DNA of 64,000 nucleotides from Warburgia ugandensis (Eukaryota; Streptophyta; Magnoliopsida; Canellales; Canellaceae): positions 25,831,426 to 25,895,425 of the forward strand of contig CP141136.1 in NCBI GenBank assembly GCA_035236585.1. Reading direction: 5' to 3'. A program made the position numbers and the translations under genes. Positions within the stretch are counted from its first letter, which is position 1; each line of letters begins with the position of its first letter. The notes under the pieces are model-generated. The model had not been told where the DNA came from and ran no database searches. It was given only the letters and a program-made list of their open reading frames with translations. Shown here in pieces: positions 21,539-33,600 of the stretch.

Positions 21539-22072
21539 TGTTGAGAAATGTGTAGAGCTCTGATATCATTGTTGCGGAAGATACTGTTGCAATCCAGATT
21601 TGACAATCTGTACAGATCTAACCACCAGATCTGGCAATATGAGATCACACACATAAACATAGAGATTTACGTGGTTCGACCTGATTTGGCCAATGTCCAA
21701 GGGAAAAGAGAAAAACACTCACTAGATTGAATAAAAATATAATGGAGGAGGAGGATGATCACAACCAAATCCTCACTCAACTCTACTCTCTCTCACACTC
21801 TTTTCTCTATTCAGATCAATTGATTTGTTTCTTACACCCATACCAGCAGAGATCAGATCTTCCCTATTATAAGGTGCAGATAATCTAATTGTTAAGATCT
21901 GCAACACATCATATCTTGACAAATCACAGCTTTTGCTTGCCAATTTTGACTATTCAGTCGGTGCTGATTTTTTACTGTTCTTTCCGTGCTAAATTCCAAT
22001 TTATCTACACCGAATATTGACTTCTATTGCTATGCTTTGAACTTTGCAGATGTCATGGATATGGACCCATCA
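21539..22072 (-). repeat. 3' LTR of the unit 1 copia element
   Basis: 534 bp on the plus strand from TGTTGAGAAATGTG to ATATGGACCCATCA; on the element strand it begins TGATGGGTCC. The polypurine tract AAGGGGGAGAAT (element strand) adjoins it at 22,073-22,085. Confidence 0.92.
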
Positions 22073-22349
22073 ATTCTCCCCCTTCATACTCATGGGTGGA
22101 GAACATTCTTCTGCTCTTCAATTTGAGTCCATTCCTACTATGTCTCTACATAGCATCAGCTTCTCTACTGAAGCTACTTTTGTTAACATGTTTGCCAGAT
22201 TCTCATCTGTGTGAATCTTCTCTATCTTCAGTAGTTCCTATTCTATTACCTCTCATATCCAATGATAGTGAATATCAATGTGCTTTGTCCATGAGTGGTA
22301 CATTGAATTCTTGCTCAAGTCTAGAGCAATCTGACTATCATAATATACC

Positions 22350-22640
22350 TTGTATTCCTCTTGTATAATATTAAGTTCTTAGAGAAACCGCTTTATCCAC
22401 AACATCTCCTTACCAGCTTCAGCTGCGACAATATACTCTGCTTCTGTTGTCGATAAAGCAACATACTTCTGCAACTTGACTACCAAGATCCAGCTCCCCT
22501 TTCAAAAGTGAATAAAAATCTTAATGTTGATTTTCTGCCATCCAGATCTCCTGCCATGTCTGCATCGTGTATCCTTCCAAGACAGGTTCTGATTCTTTGA
22601 AACACAAGCACAACTTGGATGTACCCTGTTTTGAAGAAGG
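22350..22640 (-). pseudogene. Copia RNase H, unit 1
   Basis: Contains GTSKLCLCFKESEPVLEGYT and further on VALSTTEAEYIVAAEAGKEM, the hallmark of copia RNase H. A deletion joins the RT connection segment directly to GTSKL, removing the VKWILRYLK stretch kept in units 2 and 3. Frameshifts are present. Confidence 0.85.
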
Positions 22641-23410
22641 ATAGGTCCGCTTGCTCAGCTTGAAATGGTTACCAAGCGGAGTGTTAACTAGCTTGGCATT
22701 CTCCATGTTGAACCTCTTGATCACTTGTTCAACATACTTCTGTTGTGACAGCCACAACTTTCTTCCCTTTCAGTTGCAAGCAATATGGATGCCCAAAATT
22801 TGCTGAGCTGGGCCTAAGTCCTTCATGTCAAAAGACTTAGATAACTCCTTTAGCTTTCTAATTATAGTTACATCTTGTCCTGCAATCAGCATATTATCTA
22901 CATAAAGGAGTACAATAAACTTCCCATTAAGGAATCTATGCACATATACACAATGGTCTGTTGCTATTCTCGTGTACCCATGACTCGTCATGAACAAGTC
23001 AAACTTCTTGTACCATTGCCTTAGCACCTGTTTGAGACCATAGAGGCTCTTCTTTAATTTGCAAACTAGGTGCTTCTTCCCTGATACTTAAAAATTCTTC
23101 AAGTTGCTCAATGTAGATATCTTCCTCTAAATCTCCATGAAGAAATACGGTTTTCACGTCCATCTGTTTAAGCTCCAAATTTAAGCTAGCTACCAATCTG
23201 AGTACAATTTGGATTGAAGACATCTTCACCACTAGTGAGAATATCTTGTCACAGTCGATTCCTTTCATTTGTTTGAAGCCTTTGACGACGAATTGAGCAT
23301 TGTGCTTTACTAGCTTTCCATTGTCATCCTTCTTAAGCTTGAACACTCATTTATTCTTCAGTACTCTCTTGCCCTTAGAAAGCTTCACTAACTCATAAGT
23401 CTTGTTCTTT
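22640..23410 (-). pseudogene. Copia reverse transcriptase, unit 1
   Basis: Recognisable blocks: KHNAQFVVKGFKQMKGID, LELKQMDVKTVFLHGDLEED and the active-site box LLYVDNMLIAGQD, where YVDD has become YVDN. Two overlapping frames are needed, and stops interrupt the N-terminal part. Confidence 0.9.
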
Positions 23411-23529
23411 TACAGTGAGTCAATTTTCTCCTACATAGCTTGCATCTACTAACTCTTATCTACATGATTCCTTACTTCCTGGAAACTTTCTAACTCCCTC
23501 TCTTCAGTAGGCATGATAAACTCTGATTC

Positions 23530-24705
23530 TAGATATCTTTTTGAATCAGTACATAGCCTCTCAAAGATGTACGTGGATGAGGCTCATGATCTTCATGTGG
23601 AAGGATTTCTTCATCTTTTGATTGTTGTAATGATCCTGCACCTTCTAGTGGAGAAGGTTGTTGCTCCCCCTGTTCAACGCCCTCTGCATCCACGTCTTCT
23701 TCTGCTTCTTGAATGTCATCTTGCATGTTGTGAGTGGCGGACTGTACTGGTGCAGGATCTGAAACAATATATGGAGCATTGATAATTTCTTCATTGGACT
23801 TTGTGGGTTTTTCGAAGTCCATGTAGAACTGGTTCTTGTGGAATACAATGTCTCTACTTCTAATGACCTTCTTATCCTCTGGATCCCATAGCCTATATCC
23901 AAATTCATTGTCTCCATAGCCGATGAAGATACACTTTGTTGACTTGAGGTCTAGCTTTTGTCTTAACTCCTTAGATATATGCACAAAAGCTTTGCATTCG
24001 AACACTCTCAAGTGTTTGTAGGACACTTTCAAAATTCAACAGTGTTGATAGTGATTTGTTGATGAGCTAGCAGGCGGTTCGTACAACTTCTCCTCAGAAT
24101 GGTTTAGGCAACTTAGCCATACTAAGCATGCTTCTAACTGGTTCCACAATGGTCCGATCCATTCTTTCAACAAAGCCATTATGTTATGGGGTACATGGGA
24201 CCTATTTCTCATGTCGAATACTGCGATCAACACAGTATGCCTCAAACTCTCTCAAAGTATATTCTCCTCCATTGTCTGTCTGCAAACACTTCAATTTCTT
24301 TTCAGTTTGCCTCTCCACCATTGCGTGGAATTTCTTGCATACCTAGTCCTTAGTTCTTACAAAATATACACACACCTTTCTAGAAGCATTATATATAAAT
24401 CTTACAAAATATCTGTTTCCTCTTAAGGACTCCTCTTCTATGAGACCACATACATCAGAGTACATCAAACTCATGACTTCTTTTCTTTTATTACTAGGAG
24501 AAGAGAATACAACTCTATGTTGCTTGCTAAACAAACAATAATTGCAAGAGTTGAGAATTATACCTTTGGCTATTTTGATGAACTACTTCTTAGTGAGTGT
24601 GAATAGCCCTTTCTCTCCCATGTGTCTAAGTCTTTTGTGACAAAGATTTGGAAATACTTTATCCTCCACTGCATTGAGACTATCTCTGCATATCTTCATG
24701 TAAGT
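23530..24705 (-). pseudogene. Copia integrase, unit 1
   Basis: Starts with the zinc-finger/pre-integrase part (HMGEKGLFTL, an HHCC-type Cys before LFSKQHR). The core follows with YSDVCG and TDNGGEYTL, where the first two acidic residues would lie, then VPHNIMALLKEWI-type sequence in another frame. The C-terminal part is the longest open piece (23,529-24,032, KVSYKHLRVFECKAFVHISK, VIRSRDIVFHKNQFY). Several stops. Confidence 0.85.
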
Positions 24706-24779
24706 CTTGTACAGGGTGCTACATATATGCCCTCTTGCCACGATCATCTCACTTTTTGTTAGCTTTTAGGTGTTATTGC

Positions 24780-25080
24780 CAAAATAGTTTGTGTAGCCTT
24801 GTTTATCAAGTTCTGGGATTGAGATCAGATTCAGCCCAAGTTCTTGTATGTGATGCACTTCCTTTAGCATCACCATGCAGCCAAGGTTTATGTTGAATCC
24901 CAATCTCCAATCCCAATTATTTGAGACGAGCTGGTGTTTCCCATCTTTACAGTGCTAAAGTATCCTTTCTTGTAAGTGATGAAGAATTCTTGATGTGGTG
25001 TAGCGTGGTAGGAGGCAGCTGTGTCTATCACCCACTTAGCTTCATTGTTTGCCACGTGTAGGCCCGCTTCTTCTTCAACT
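24780..25080 (-). pseudogene. Copia aspartic protease, unit 1
   Basis: Active-site motif WVIDTAASYHATP near 25,015-25,050, then IQELGLNLIS and DKQGYTNYFG, as in TNT1-type proteases. A frame break lies between the two halves. Confidence 0.85.
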
Positions 25081-25915
25081 GTTAATACTGATATGTCAAG
25101 GGCAATGGTGACATTTGTTTCACCATTACCTTGCTTTGTCTTATTTTGTCCAATTTCTTTTTTTAGTTTTCAGCAATCCTTCTTCATATGTCCTAAAATG
25201 TAGCAGTGGAAGCACTTGTATTGACCCCTACGCCGGCTCTTGGATCTACCATGATCCTACGATCTCTCCTTGCTTTTGCTTTTGCTTCTTCCTCGACCTC
25301 GACTGCTGCTACTTTCTTTGTTTTTTGTAACCAAGGCATGTACCTAGTCTATTCTAGATTCTTTTTTCTTGACCTCTTCATTGAATGGGACTCCTTGACC
25401 ATCGCCATGATCAGTTTGCCTTCTGGAGCTGAGTTGCTGAGGGAGATTACCAGGGTCTCCCAACTTTCAGGCAAGGAACTTAGCAGTAACAAGGCATACT
25501 CTTCATCCCCTAGTGGAAACTCTGCTAATACAAGCTGGTTCACTAGGTTCTGAAATTCACTAGTGTGCTTGGTTATTGACGTTCCACTTTTCAACTTCAA
25601 ATTCACTAGCCTTTTTATCAACAAGGCTTTGTTGCGTACAGTCTTTGCCTGATACATGTTCTCTAGCTTTTTTTAAAGAACATAAGCATTTTCTTCTTGG
25701 CCTACATGATGGAAGACACTATGGTCGATCCATTGTTTAATCTGACCTATAGTTTTTAAGTTCATTTTAGTCCACTCCTTTTTTGAAATACCCTCATGTC
25801 TTTTTCCCCCATTATCTAATGGGTCATGAAGATCTTTACAATGTAAAAGATCCTTCATTCTAGGTCTCCATAAGGTGTAATTGGTGGCATTGAGTTTTAT
25901 CATTGTCCCAGTCAT
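25080..25915 (-). pseudogene. Copia gag, unit 1
   Basis: Gag opens with IKLNATNYTLWRPRMKDLLH and GQIKQWIDHSVFHHV, continues with MYQAKTVRNKALLIKRLVNL, and ends with the zinc knuckle CFHCYILGHMKKDC (C-X2-C-X4-H-X4-C, about 25,165-25,210). One stop separates the two long frames. The region above 25,915 up to the LTR is untranslated leader. Confidence 0.9.
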
Positions 25916-27059
25916 AACATTTGCTGAACTAGATTCTTAAATGGAGTTATGGAGTTTATTTCTAACTTATCTGAGTCTAACTGTGAGAAATGAAGTGCAC
26001 GATTGAGTCCAGAACGGAAAAAAAACCTTAGGAGTGGTTAAGGGATGCCTAAGAAATGTTTATGTGTAGGGGGTATAATTGTCATTTTTAGTAGAAAAAC
26101 TATTCAGGGGTAGAATTGTAAAAAATTCAGGTACTGTTCAGGGAATACTATTTACTGATAATGTTTAGGGGGACTATTCAACTGGTATTGTTCACGAGTC
26201 AACTCAATCTCTGTTTTCGAGTTGCTACAGTTCATATGGGCGGCAATGTCAATTTTATAGGCTGCTATTTTTGGATTTTATATAAAAGGGATATGAAGAA
26301 AAGCCTAACCTGTTTTAGGTTTTCTTCCTCTTGCAGCTGCAGCTGCGATTCTCTCTCTGTGGTTGCAGCTTCTCCAGATTTGTCGTGCTACTTCTTCTCC
26401 AAGTGCAACTTTACCAAATCAACTATGGTAACAACTTCTAGTGGTGGCTTCACCAACTCAGTTTTGGCAACAACTTCTGGTGGTGGCTTCACCAAATCAA
26501 TTCCGCCAACAGTTTTTAGCGCAAAGTCACCAGATCAGCCCCCGCATCACCAAATCTCTCTAGTTTTCTCCTATGAATGCAACTTGCCACCAGATGAGTT
26601 GATTTTTTTATTTTTTTTTAGGGAGGGCTGGCAGCTTCATTGCTGCTAGTCCATATCTCCTTCTTCTCCCCCCTTTTTTTCTTTTCTTTCTTTGCTGTTG
26701 GCTCAGATCACTGGAATGCATTGCATTTTAGATCTGAGAATTCTTAGAGTTGTAATCTCACTGATCTGGGGTGTTCTCTGATATGAGTTGTCGAATCTAG
26801 AAAATCTCCTATCAAGTGTGTTCTTTGGTCTAGAACATATTTCGCTCTAGGATGTCTTCAAATCTCGGCTCTATGATCTGGATGTTCTCGGATTTAGAGC
26901 ATGCTCTGATATGGAATTGGGCTTTCCAGGCTCAGATCTGTTTTTTCCAATTTGGATTGGGTTGCTCCTTGAGCTAGGTTGGATCTGGACTAGGTTAGAC
27001 TGGACCGATCTCTTCAGCCTGGGCTAGATTTGGATTGGGCTAGGCCGGTTTCCTCAGCT

Positions 27060-27548
27060 TGCGATCTAGATCTGACGATCTATACAGATCTAGCCACCAG
27101 ATCTGGGAATCTAAGATCACACATACATAAACACAAAGAGATTTACGTTGTTTGGCCTGACTTGGCCTACGTCCATGGGAAAAGAGAAAAACACTCACTA
27201 GATTGAATAGGAATACAATGGAAGAGGAGGAGGATCACAACCAGATCCTCACTCGACTATAGTCTCTCTCACACTCTTTTCTCTCTTCAGATCAACTAAT
27301 CTATTTATTACACCCATACTGTAGAGATTAAATCTCCCCTATTTATAGGATGCAAATGATCTAATTTTCAAATCTACAGTGTAACAGATCTTGACAAATC
27401 ACAGTTTCTGCTTGCCAATTTTGACTGTTCAGTCGGTGCTGATTTTTTTATTGTTCTTTAGGTGCTGAATTCCAATTTGGCTGCACCGAATATTGACTTA
27501 TGTTGCTGTGTTTTGAACTTTGTAGATGTCATGGGTATGGCCCTATCA
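27060..27548 (-). repeat. 5' LTR of the unit 1 copia element, truncated
   Basis: Aligns with the 3' LTR from the TCTGACGATCTATACAGATC block to the terminal CCCTATCA. The first 60 or so plus-strand bases and the primer-binding site are missing. Confidence 0.88.
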
Positions 27549-27658
27549 TTGTTCAGGTCCACCTCTAGGTTAAGCTTTTCTGATTAGATTTTCTCTGTGA
27601 GTCCATTTTTATCTTGGAAGCATTACTCAAAAATAACTGCTTTGTTTCGCCATGCAGG

Positions 27659-28053
27659 AAGAAGCTTTCAATGTATGCTTGAGTAATAAATGTCACAATG
27701 GATTTAGGCAATCAAAATAACAATATCTAGTTGTATCCCTTTTTTATTAGCAATCGTTTGTTGCTTACATTTGTTTTGTCCTTTCGCTTACTTTACTCCT
27801 TTGTTCAAGTTAGTATAGCATGTTCTGGTGTTCTCCAATCCCAGAGTGTGATCTTGCCTACAGTATAACATTTTGTTCTCCTCAAATGAGCTATCGAAAT
27901 TGTAGAGAAGAAGACAAAGTTGGTTGCCAAGTTCGAATTCAGACTCACAGAGACATCTCCTTTGGAGATATGCAATTGCCTACTGAGAATGATGGATTTG
28001 TGAAAGAAATTCTTGATATGCAAAGACAAAGATTTGAAAGTGTTGTATTATAA
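27659..28053 (+). other. Exon-like open frames, function unknown (unit 1)
   Basis: After a CATGCAG acceptor a short frame reads EEAFNVCLSNKCHNGFRQSK. A second frame, after TTCAAGTTAG, contains MSYRNCREEDKVGC, RIQTHRDISFGDMQ and FVKEILDMQRQRFESVVL before a stop. Codon texture is protein-like, but I recognise no family. In unit 2 the same stretch (52,131-52,540) has a frameshift, so it is probably a gene remnant carried in the duplicated block. Confidence 0.35.
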
Positions 28054-28282
28054 TATTGAGCATTGATCTTGCAGGGCTGGTCTTCACATATAACTATATC
28101 CTAATTTAAATGATTGTGTTTGCCGCTTAGCACTCAACATTCCTTCGAGGTTTACCCTTTCCTTCTTTTAGCCATTAACAAAAGACCTTGGTGACGTGTA
28201 CATCTTTACGCTTTCTTTGTGAGCAAGGAACTTAAAAACAAATTTTATGAAACTTAACCACGTAAATCCAAGAATTTACATC

Positions 28283-28447
28283 TCAGGATCATCCAACAAG
28301 AAAGATCAATGCTTGAGACAGGACTAGAAGATGAATGGCTTGTAGTACCAAACATCTGGGTTTATATGTAACATTTGGATCCTTCATCTAGTGTTAGGAT
28401 ATTCCAACAGAGAATATATACGTCTGAGATGGGCCCCAGAAGATCTA
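28283..28447. repeat. About 110-bp subrepeats, unit 1 right, shortened
   Basis: Starts GGATCATCCAAC and includes TTCATCTAGTGTTAGGATA and GTCTGAGATGGGCCCCAGAA. It then jumps to CTATGTTTAACCACTAC. The unit 2 equivalent continues about 270 bp further, so unit 1 has a deletion here. Confidence 0.65.
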
Positions 28448-28769
28448 TGTTTAACCACTACTTTATGGTGTTTTTGTGCTGGAACTTTTTCAATGAACGG
28501 TCTAGACTGCTGCATAATTGTTCCATTTTGTATGTGTGCTATTTAGGGGGTAGTTGCACTTAATCTTCACATGGTCAAGGCTAGAGCAAGTGGAGACAGT
28601 ATTTTTCCTTCTTCTATCATTATGAAAAGTATGCTCCTTGCTAATTTTATAGAGTTGTAAAGGGAAGTGGTTGAGGTCCTTCCGTGATGTTGAAGATGGT
28701 TTTGTTGATTCAAATTGGGGTGGGGCTCAATGCCAATCCTTGGTGCAATCTTATAGTGATAGGTAAATT

Positions 28770-29603
28770 ACTAGTCTCTCTGCTAGTGCTCCTAGCATTT
28801 GTAACCTCTCCCTCATACATATCCTTAATTATGTCTATATACCATCATGAAATATCGTTCTCACCCAACACAATCATATTAACTCTCCAAGGACCCTATT
28901 ATAAGCTTTTTGTAAGTAAATAAAGACGATATGGAGGCCCTTCCTCCTCTCGCTATACTTCTTTATTAATTGTCTAAGTAAAAAAAATAGTCTCCATAGT
29001 AGACTTTTCTAGCATGAAACCAAATTGGTTTTCCGATACACTTGTCTCATGTCATTACTTCTTCTCAATCACTCTTTTCCAAAGTTTCATAGTATGACTT
29101 ATAAGTTTGATCCTACAATAATTAGTAAAACATTGCATATCTACTTTTTTCTTATAAATTGATAAAACAGAACTTTTCCTCTATTCATTTGCATTTTCTT
29201 TGATTCCACAATCTTGCTAAACAACTTTGTCAGCCAAACTACTCCAATTTTTCCCATATACTCCCCAAACTCTATTGGAATACAACGTGTCCTAGGGCTT
29301 TTCCTGATTTGATCTTTTTCAGTCTCATTCACTTCAGGTATCTTGATCATGCGTTCGTACCTATAGTCCAATGTTATCTAGGTTTACTATTCTTTCAATA
29401 TATTCATTCTCAGGACATTTTTCATTTAGTAATTTTTGAAAGTAACTTTCCCACCTTTGATTGATCTCATCATCATTGACTAGTACCCTTTGGTCGTCAC
29501 TTCGAATGCATTTAACATGGTCTAAGTTCTTACTATTCTGTTCTCTTATTTTTGCAACGCACATGGTAATGATCAGTTGAAAGTATAATGAAACTGTTTC
29601 CAA
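28770..29603 (-). pseudogene. LINE reverse-transcriptase fragment, unit 1
   Basis: In element order: VKCIRSDDQRVLVNDDEI, NQRWESYFQKLLNE, KIPEVNETEK, GVVWLTKLF and the NYCRIKLISHTMKLWERV-type block, down to WYIDIIKDMYEGEVTN near 28,780. This is the finger/palm start of plant L1-type RT; the catalytic FADD part is absent. Multiple stops. It intactly preserves the site used by a SINE in unit 2. Confidence 0.8.
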
Positions 29604-31105
29604 CTAGAAATGCATGTGGTTATTTGAAATGGTTTCCACTGACATAGCGAGATCAATTCAAACTTAAATATGGTTTTGCTCTGATTAACTTTGTAGTACA
29701 ACCAAGAGTTTTGTCCTACATATGAAGAGGAAACTAAACTATAACACCCTCAGAAACCACCATTGCCATCCCTCTTGCCTACTGCCTTTGCTGCAGTGTG
29801 TTGAGTCTGCATGTGGAGAGAGCATGCAGACTTAAGGTTCAATCGGGACTGCAGTGCTTGCTGGAGACTCCGAGCTACAAACAAAAAACATAGGACGGAA
29901 GATGGTTACTCTGCTGCAAGAGCAACGGAAGAGGAACTCTAAAAACATTGCAGCAGTGCAGCAAGACCAATCTAGAGACTAAAGATTGTCCACCTCTTCG
30001 TTCAAAACACCAATCAAAGGGTGCACAGAACAAAGGAATAAATCAGGACGAGGAAACAGAAAGAACAAAGATTTGACTGTGATTCTTTGCCGCACTTATT
30101 TTCTCATCTTGTTTGGTAGTCATCAGTACTTATTGTTGGTTCATACAACATTCAGTTTTATCATTCGTTCCTGTTCCTTGACAGTTTGGAATCACTATGA
30201 AGTTAACTTTGATCTCTCCTATTTTACATTCATAACCTACAATAGATCAATCCCCACTTTCAAGAGACTGAATTAGCTATTAAGGCAATAGATCGCTCAC
30301 CACATCAATGGGAATTGAATATACTCCACCGATAGTATATTTTATCTTGATATTAGATTCTGCAATTTCGCTGTTTATCAGCCCCTAAATTATGCACTTC
30401 GATTGATCATAATAACTATATTTAAAGAGATCACAATTTAATCATCGTAAATTAATCGAGGATCAGGGATTGACAAATCTGATTCTGGTTGAAGGATAGT
30501 GGCAATGGTCAATAATTTTAACTCATTAAGAAGGTGAGGTTTAAAGATCTATCATTTAGGCCTTGGCGATGCTTGCCATGTTTGAGCTTTGTGACTTTAC
30601 TATCTGAAGTCAAAGCTTTAACTCGAACAGTTTATAAGAATATGCATGTGAGTTAAATTGAGATTGGAATTTCAAACTTGGATGCTTCTTGTTTTTGTTG
30701 TCTTCAGGTTATGAGGCCCACTATAGCAGTAGGAAAGGACATCTCTAAAAGCTAAGTTACATGGCATTAGCCTTTTACTCGAGTCTAGTCATGCGGAGTG
30801 GTGTATTTGGGAAGAAAACCTTACTGCGTCATAGTAATTGACGGTGCTCTAATGAAAAGAAAAGAAAAAATAAAGGCGCTTTTGTCTCATAGACTGTAAA
30901 TTCTTCGAAGTGTTGTATTTTCCTGATGAAGGATCAATTTTCTGATTATTATATAAAGCGTAGAAATGGGGAAGGCAGCAGATAAACATTCGCTAATATC
31001 GGTAAATTGTTCTGATTTGCATAGCATCTCCACTTAATTACTGAACATCATATTCACATACCTAAACAGTAAAAAGGAAAAGGTCAAATCATTCTTTCCA
31101 CAGGG
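29604..31105. other. Flank downstream of the unit 1 F-box gene
   Basis: Holds a 96-codon plus-strand frame (29,986-30,276) also open in unit 2 (54,908-55,198), but without recognised motifs. The part near 31,100 should be the F-box 3' UTR. Confidence 0.4.
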
Positions 31106-32967
31106 TTAGCAAAACACTAATTCAGTATCTGGAGAGACTCTAGGTAACTGCTGTAGTTTCTGAGTAAGCTTTAATAATAGCTTAGACTTCTCTGTTCCTT
31201 TACTGAAATGCCTTTCCTTGGAAATGTATATAGTCAATCTCTCCAGTACACACGAGTTCTCAAGTAAAAACTTCACAAGCTCAATATCATTCTCGTGGTG
31301 TTTCAGAAAATCTTCTATGCGAAGACTTCCATTCTCCATTGGTCTAATGTAGTACCCACCTAGAAAGTTGTGTATTTTAACAGTCTTGAGGTGGTGTAGT
31401 AGGCAAAAGAAAGGAAGCTCCAGTGATCCCCAGAATCCTCTTTCATCTAAATCGTGAATGTCCTAAATATCACATTGCACTGAACTGTTAGATGCGACAA
31501 TTAGGCCCTAACAAGATACCGAAAATAATGTCGGAAAGATGGATGAATTAAATATGAATATACCAACCTTTCTGTCAATAAAATTGCCATTCTCCTTCGA
31601 GTTGATACTTAGAATAAAAGTCTCAAGGTTACAACAACCCCTTAACAAGTGAGCAATCCCAGGGAACTCCCATTTAGTCAATCCTATCTTCAGTTCCAGA
31701 CTTGTGATGTTGAGGATTGGAATATCTAATCTCTGTATCTCTCTTATAGATAGAGCCTGGAAAAAAAACAAAAACAAGAAGAAGCTAATGGTGGTGAAAA
31801 CATCTTCCTATTAGGCTCAAATAAATAGAATTCAGTATATTGATGCCTTCAGTTTGTAGTTCAGAAAGCACAGGCGACATTGACAATTTATGGTCAACAA
31901 AATTGGGCCTTTATCTACTACTCAGTATGCATCAGATCTTAATAAAAAGCTAGATGTAAAAATGCGTCTGCCAAATATACCTGAATGCACCAACTACATA
32001 GTTTTAGATGTTTAACATTGCGAAGATTGTCAAGAAGCTTCTTCAATTTGTTGTCATAGAAATCACTCAGAACAGTAATTTCATTTGCCAGCATTTCCTC
32101 GAAATGGATGTTGGCTTCAACAAGAGAAGACAAGTCCTTCACCAAATAGTCTGCCCTGAGATTAGCCCCTTGAAGTTCTAAAGACAACAGGTTTGGAGCA
32201 TAAATCTCAACCTGGGTTCCGGGTTTATCCACATAAACACAGTCTATTATCCTCAACCTCTTAAGGTGTACATTCCCAATGGAGATATTAAGAGCACTTT
32301 TGATATTGCAATCCACTATAGCCAAGTATTCAAGTTCGGGACAGCCAGAAGTCAGATCCTTAACCATATCCCCCCTTAAATCAAGCTGCACAAGGTTCAG
32401 CATTTTAAGCGAGCTAAGCCACATGGAAGCAGACACTTTCATTTCACAGCATTTCAATGTCAATGAGGTCAGTGATTCACAATGAAAAAGACGAGTGGGC
32501 ACCTTATACTGAGGTGCCCATCTCCTCGGTGAACCCAATGATTCAGTGGAAGACTCCAGATAGAGTTCCATAACATTATGTCTTACTGCAAAATCAATCC
32601 ATGAATCAACCTCAGCAATAGTAGGTAATTCCCTATACTCAAAGCTGAGATAGAATTTTTGAACCTTTGAATCATCATGAAGGGTAACTGATCCACTAAC
32701 AAATTCACGTATATATTTTATTCTTCTGAGTCGCGGGTCTCCAAAATCCATATTCCAGACAGATTTCCATATGTTTCTCCATCTTCTAGACAACAAGCTT
32801 GTCTTGATAACATCTTCCATCGGCAAGAAAGATAATATGTGAAGAAGAACATAATCCGGTAAACCACTGATCTGATCTCTCATAGCTTCTATGAATTCGT
32901 GTCTTCTTTTAATTATCTCACCTTCTACCTTACAAGTCTCCTCCATTACTTGTACCATGTTGATCAA
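31106..32967 (-). CDS. F-box/LRR/FBD-domain protein, array copy 1
   Basis: The model is complement(31106..31462, 31568..31756, 31981..32967): 510 aa, all introns GT-AG and phase 0. The F-box is at residues 31-73 (DQISGLPDYVLLHILSFLPM, then TSLLSRRWRNIWKSV). A plant LRR_2-type leucine-rich region follows (VPTRLFHCESLTSLTLKCCE, LVQLDLRGD, LEYLAIVDCNI). The C-terminus, about residues 402-475, is an FBD domain (NGSLRIEDFLKHHENDIELV, FLLENSCVLERLTIYIS). Such proteins are substrate-binding subunits of SCF ubiquitin ligases, and this class often sits in fast-evolving tandem clusters. Length and domain order are normal and no stop interrupts. The first of four nearby Met codons was taken as start. 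Substrate unknown. Confidence 0.92.
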
Positions 32968-33600
32968 CTACATAAGAACACCCACCCCACCTATCCTGTT
33001 TCAAGACAACCAACTTCAAAAGTCATTTGTTAAACATTGTTAAGTTTCTCCACGGAAATAAAAACCATCGTTATAAAGTTCTCCAAACAATTTGTTGGCG
33101 AGACAAAGTTCTCCAAATGATCGAATTTTCTTTTGAAAGATTTCCAGATTTTTTTGTTAAAGGCTTCATAATGTCCTAAATAATTTGAAAATTTTCACCT
33201 TCCCAAACTAAATGTGAACTACTGAATTAAGTACAGACCTGCGAATGCAAAAACAAAGTCAAGAACAATTCATCTAATTATCTGTGTCAACCGTGTCTTA
33301 TAAGAGATTCCTATTTTTCATAAGACCCATTCTTAAGGTGGTTGAATTCATATCTCCCATACTGCACGTAAGCAATTATTCGTCCTTCCTTTTCTTATAT
33401 ATTACTTGAGAAAAAAGATTTATATAGAGCTCCAAAAAAACCTGGATTTTGCAAAAGTTCTCCTGAATCTTTAGAGTATTTGCATTACTGGACTATTCCT
33501 GAATCTGAACTTTGCAAAATGGATGGGCTTGAATTGTCAATGGCAATGGAGGTCTTGGAATCTCAGTAGTTCTTTAAAAGAACTGAGTGAACTGAGCGAC
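32968..33600 (-). promoter_or_regulatory. 5' leader/promoter side of F-box copy 1
   Basis: On the minus strand, just before the ATG, lies CTTATGTAGTTGATCAAC preceded by GTCTTGAAACAGGATAGG. This leader is the stretch re-used in the relic modules. No clear TATA box was fixed. Confidence 0.4.

Larger units (their letters stand above)
21539..27548 (-). mobile_element. Ty1/copia retrotransposon, TNT1/Tork-like, degenerate (unit 1 copy)
   Basis: The 6.0-kb minus-strand element is bounded by TTGTT target-site duplications (21,534-21,538 and 27,549-27,553). In element order: 5' LTR, leader, gag with a CCHC knuckle, protease, integrase, reverse transcriptase, RNase H, polypurine tract, 3' LTR. Many stops and frameshifts prevent a continuous polyprotein. 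The protease (WVIDTAASYHATP) matches the tobacco TNT1 style, which places it in the Tork lineage. The primer-binding site and the adjoining LTR end are deleted near 27,060. Confidence 0.93.

Noticed and set aside
23513-23782. Plus-strand frames in the copia region (also 24,128-24,426 and 25,115-25,553)
   Set aside because: Antisense shadows of the copia polyprotein.
26161-26649. 162-codon plus-strand frame with Ser/Thr-rich repeats
   Set aside because: It is the reverse strand of the copia leader; internal near-repeats keep it open, and unit 2 has a broken counterpart.
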